The notes beneath the pieces are model-generated. The model was not told where the DNA came from. It worked only from the letters and a program-made list of their open reading frames with translations, and did not search any database. A DNA stretch of 6,195 bases from CAIVSN01 sp036171455 (GTDB lineage: Bacteria > Patescibacteriota > Gracilibacteria > BD1-5 > UBA2023), in assembly GCA_036171455.1 (NCBI GenBank), contig JAVHRB010000094.1, positions 1 through 6,195 on the forward strand, read 5' to 3'. Both the position numbers and the translations under genes were made by a program. How positions within the stretch are numbered: the first letter of the stretch is position 1; each line of letters begins with the position of its first letter. Positions 5,388 to 6,195 of this stretch are shown piece after piece.

Positions 5388-5657
5388 TTATTGCCAGAGA
5401 GCTTTCGAAAGACTCTCCTTCGTGATTTTTTCGTTGTTCGGATTGAGAGTCTTGACTCTGCCGTTTTGAATATCCAAGAATCCCGCCTCAATCTTCTTTT
5501 TCCAAAAAGCGTCTTCCGCTGATTCCAAGAATCCCGCACGTTCAAAATAGATGGAAAGAGCTGCGTTAACTACTTCGGATTTGTTGTCGAATCCTTCGAG
5601 TGCTCTATCGAGGTCTTCTTTGATGGTGAAGGAGCGTTTTACGGAGAGAGTTTTCAT
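5388..5657 (-). CDS. type II antitoxin, ribbon-helix-helix type
   Basis: 89 aa from ATG 5657 to TAA 5388-5390. The N-terminus fits a ribbon-helix-helix DNA-binding domain: strand VKRSFTI (6-12), helix KEDLDRALEG (13-22), then NKSEVVNAALSIYFER (25-40). The C-terminal half (SAEDAFWKKKIEAGFLDIQNGR and onward) is the expected toxin-binding segment. It is immediately upstream of the RelE/YafQ-like toxin. A dimer, alone or with toxin, would be expected to repress the promoter, which is embedded in a long inverted repeat at 5666-5711. No UGA codon is used. The exact antitoxin family is not identified; the role rests on position, size and fold pattern. Confidence 0.8.
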   Translation of the reverse strand: MKTLSVKRSFTIKEDLDRALEGFDNKSEVVNAALSIYFERAGFLESAEDAFWKKKIEAGFLDIQNGRVKTLNPNNEKITKESLSKALWQ

Positions 5658-5665
5658 GTTTACTT

Positions 5666-5711
5666 TTTGAAATAGTAGGATAAATATATTGTATTATCTT
5701 ACTATTTCAAA
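5666..5711 (-). promoter_or_regulatory. toxin-antitoxin promoter inside an 18-bp inverted-repeat operator
   Basis: TTTGAAATAGTA-G-GATAA (5666-5683) and TTATC-T-TACTATTTCAAA (5694-5711) are inverted repeats matching at 17 of 18 positions, separated by 10 bases. On the minus strand, TTGAAA (plus-strand 5705-5710), a 16-base spacer and TATATT (plus-strand 5683-5688) make a promoter, with transcription starting near 5676 and a leader of about 19 bases before the antitoxin ATG. The -35 lies in one arm and the -10 at the centre, so a bound ribbon-helix-helix antitoxin would block RNA polymerase. Confidence 0.7.
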
Positions 5712-5721
5712 TTATTTTTAT

Positions 5722-5758
5722 GTAGTGGGCGTAGTGGGTAAAAATGCTAGGATATAAA
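5722..5758 (+). promoter_or_regulatory. candidate promoter region of the 97-aa gene with 9-nt tandem repeat
   Basis: TGCTAGGAT (5745-5753) fits an extended -10, and an overlapping TATAAA lies at 5753-5758. Either would start transcription at about 5760-5765, 12-17 bases before ATG 5777. No good -35 is present; in its place is a tandem direct repeat GTAGTGGGC/GTAGTGGGT (5722-5739), which could be an activator site or chance. Confidence 0.4.
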
Positions 5759-5776
5759 AAATAAATCTCTTTTCAT

Positions 5777-6070
5777 ATGTCAGAATGATCGGAATCGTGG
5801 GATTTGGAACATAATTCAAATCCACCGGGAAATGATAATTTAACCTTGGATGATGCTTGAGTTATAATAGTTGAACATACAGATGAGATTGCCCAATTAC
5901 AAAAGAACTATACCGAACTTTTGAAGAATATAATTAATATCCAATTTGGAATTGCTTCTATCGAAAAGAGAATTCCCGCAATAGCAACCGTTCAGGCATC
6001 TGCACAAATTTCGGAATTAAAAGATTCCATAGAAGATAATGCAGTGGATATATTGGGCAATATAGGTTAA
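5777..6070 (+). CDS. hypothetical 97-aa helical protein requiring UGA=Gly
   Basis: ATG 5777 to TAA 6068-6070. Two in-frame TGAs, at 5786-5788 (codon 4) and 5858-5860 (codon 28), hide it under the standard code. Read as glycine, the N-terminus is acidic and polar (MSEGSESWDLEHNSNPPGND), followed by LTLDDAGVIIVEHTDEIAQL and a long helical region with coiled-coil-like spacing (LQKNYTELLKNIINIQFGIASIEK; AQISELKDSIEDNAVDILG). It is soluble, with no recognised domain. It stands alone, divergent from the toxin-antitoxin operon and followed by a bidirectional terminator. The even coding texture over 97 codons with only TGA as interruption supports a real gene. Function unknown; the heptad-like part suggests it forms oligomers or binds a partner. 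Confidence 0.7.
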
Positions 6071-6096
6071 CTACCCATGGAAAAAGTAAGATAATA

Positions 6097-6125
6097 AAAA
6101 CCATAGCATTTTAAACTACGGTTTT
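6097..6125. terminator. intrinsic terminator between the 97-aa gene and tRNA-Cys
   Basis: AAAACCATAG (6097-6106) faces CTACGGTTTT (6116-6125) across a 9-base loop. On the minus strand the one imperfect position is a G-U wobble and the stem is followed by TTTTTATT, so it should end the tRNA transcript. On the plus strand the same position is an A-C mismatch and the following TTAATTTT is a weaker U-tract for the 97-aa gene. Confidence 0.7.
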
Positions 6126-6140
6126 AATTTTATATGTGAT

Positions 6141-6195
6141 TGGAGGCATCTATGGGAGTCGAACCCATCTCCAAAGCTTTGCAGGCTTCTGTATG
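6141..6195 (-). tRNA. tRNA-Cys (GCA), 5' part outside the window
   Basis: The minus strand reads from the end of the D-arm: anticodon stem GAAGC/GCTTT with loop CTGCAAA, giving anticodon GCA (plus-strand tgc 6180-6182). A short variable region follows, then T-arm ATGGG-TTCGACT-CCCAT, 3' acceptor strand AGATGCC, discriminator T and an encoded CCA (plus-strand 6141-6143). U73 is the cysteine identity base, agreeing with the anticodon. The 5' acceptor strand (expected GGCATCT) and most of the D-arm lie beyond the right edge. A terminator follows on the minus strand at 6097-6125. The gene gives the outer boundary of the accessory-looking region. Confidence 0.93.

Noticed and set aside
5121..5522. 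133-codon plus-strand open frame
   Set aside because: It is a shadow of the toxin and antitoxin genes on the minus strand.
1..6195. CRISPR array, rRNA, or complete insertion sequence
   Set aside because: No regularly spaced repeats, no rRNA-like sequence and no transposase frame were found on either strand, with TGA as stop or as glycine.

Overview
The window looks like a piece of a Candidate Phyla Radiation genome of the Gracilibacteria/Absconditabacteria (BD1-5/SR1) type, in which UGA is read as glycine (genetic code 25). This comes from the sequence: at least six genes are cut short by in-frame TGA under the standard code and become whole when TGA is glycine. In two of them the glycine lands on a family-conserved position: the GTH motif of a RelE/YafQ-like toxin (3-25 bases either side of 5127-5129) and codon 9 of a small conserved membrane protein (3773-3775). 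Trp is still encoded by TGG, and the recoded genes end in TAA. The genus cannot be told from the window.

Left part (1-1303): a GC-rich hairpin precedes a 75-aa plus-strand ORF. It converges on a minus-strand cluster of three small, charged, helical proteins of unknown function (99, 165 and 79 aa). The middle one contains UGA codons and overlaps the last. A strong bidirectional terminator (1327-1356) separates them from the next gene.

Middle part (1396-3599): a minus-strand stand-alone EVE/PUA-like domain protein (1396-1800) ends at a UGA exactly where its family normally ends, which conflicts with the code of its neighbours. Divergent from it is a 350-codon plus-strand gene (1936-2988) with one UGA(Gly) and one in-frame TAG, probably a nonsense mutation. 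It converges on a 137-aa minus-strand gene with a recognisable promoter, the two stop codons overlapping. A 45-aa plus-strand ORF follows with lower confidence.

Right part (3596-6195): a minus-strand pair made of a putative kinase-fold protein, apparently expressed as a leaderless mRNA, and a small membrane protein. Next comes a 46-codon remnant of the C-terminus of a type I restriction-modification methyltransferase (HsdM). Then a type II toxin-antitoxin operon whose promoter sits inside an 18-bp inverted repeat, a 97-aa plus-strand gene visible only with UGA=Gly, a bidirectional terminator, and the 3' part of a tRNA-Cys(GCA) with encoded CCA that runs off the right edge.

The toxin-antitoxin pair, the restriction-modification remnant, the EVE-domain protein, the broken gene and the adjacent tRNA suggest an accessory or defence-type region. 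No complete novel system can be demonstrated from sequence alone. The most informative signals are the recoding and the one gene that appears not to obey it.
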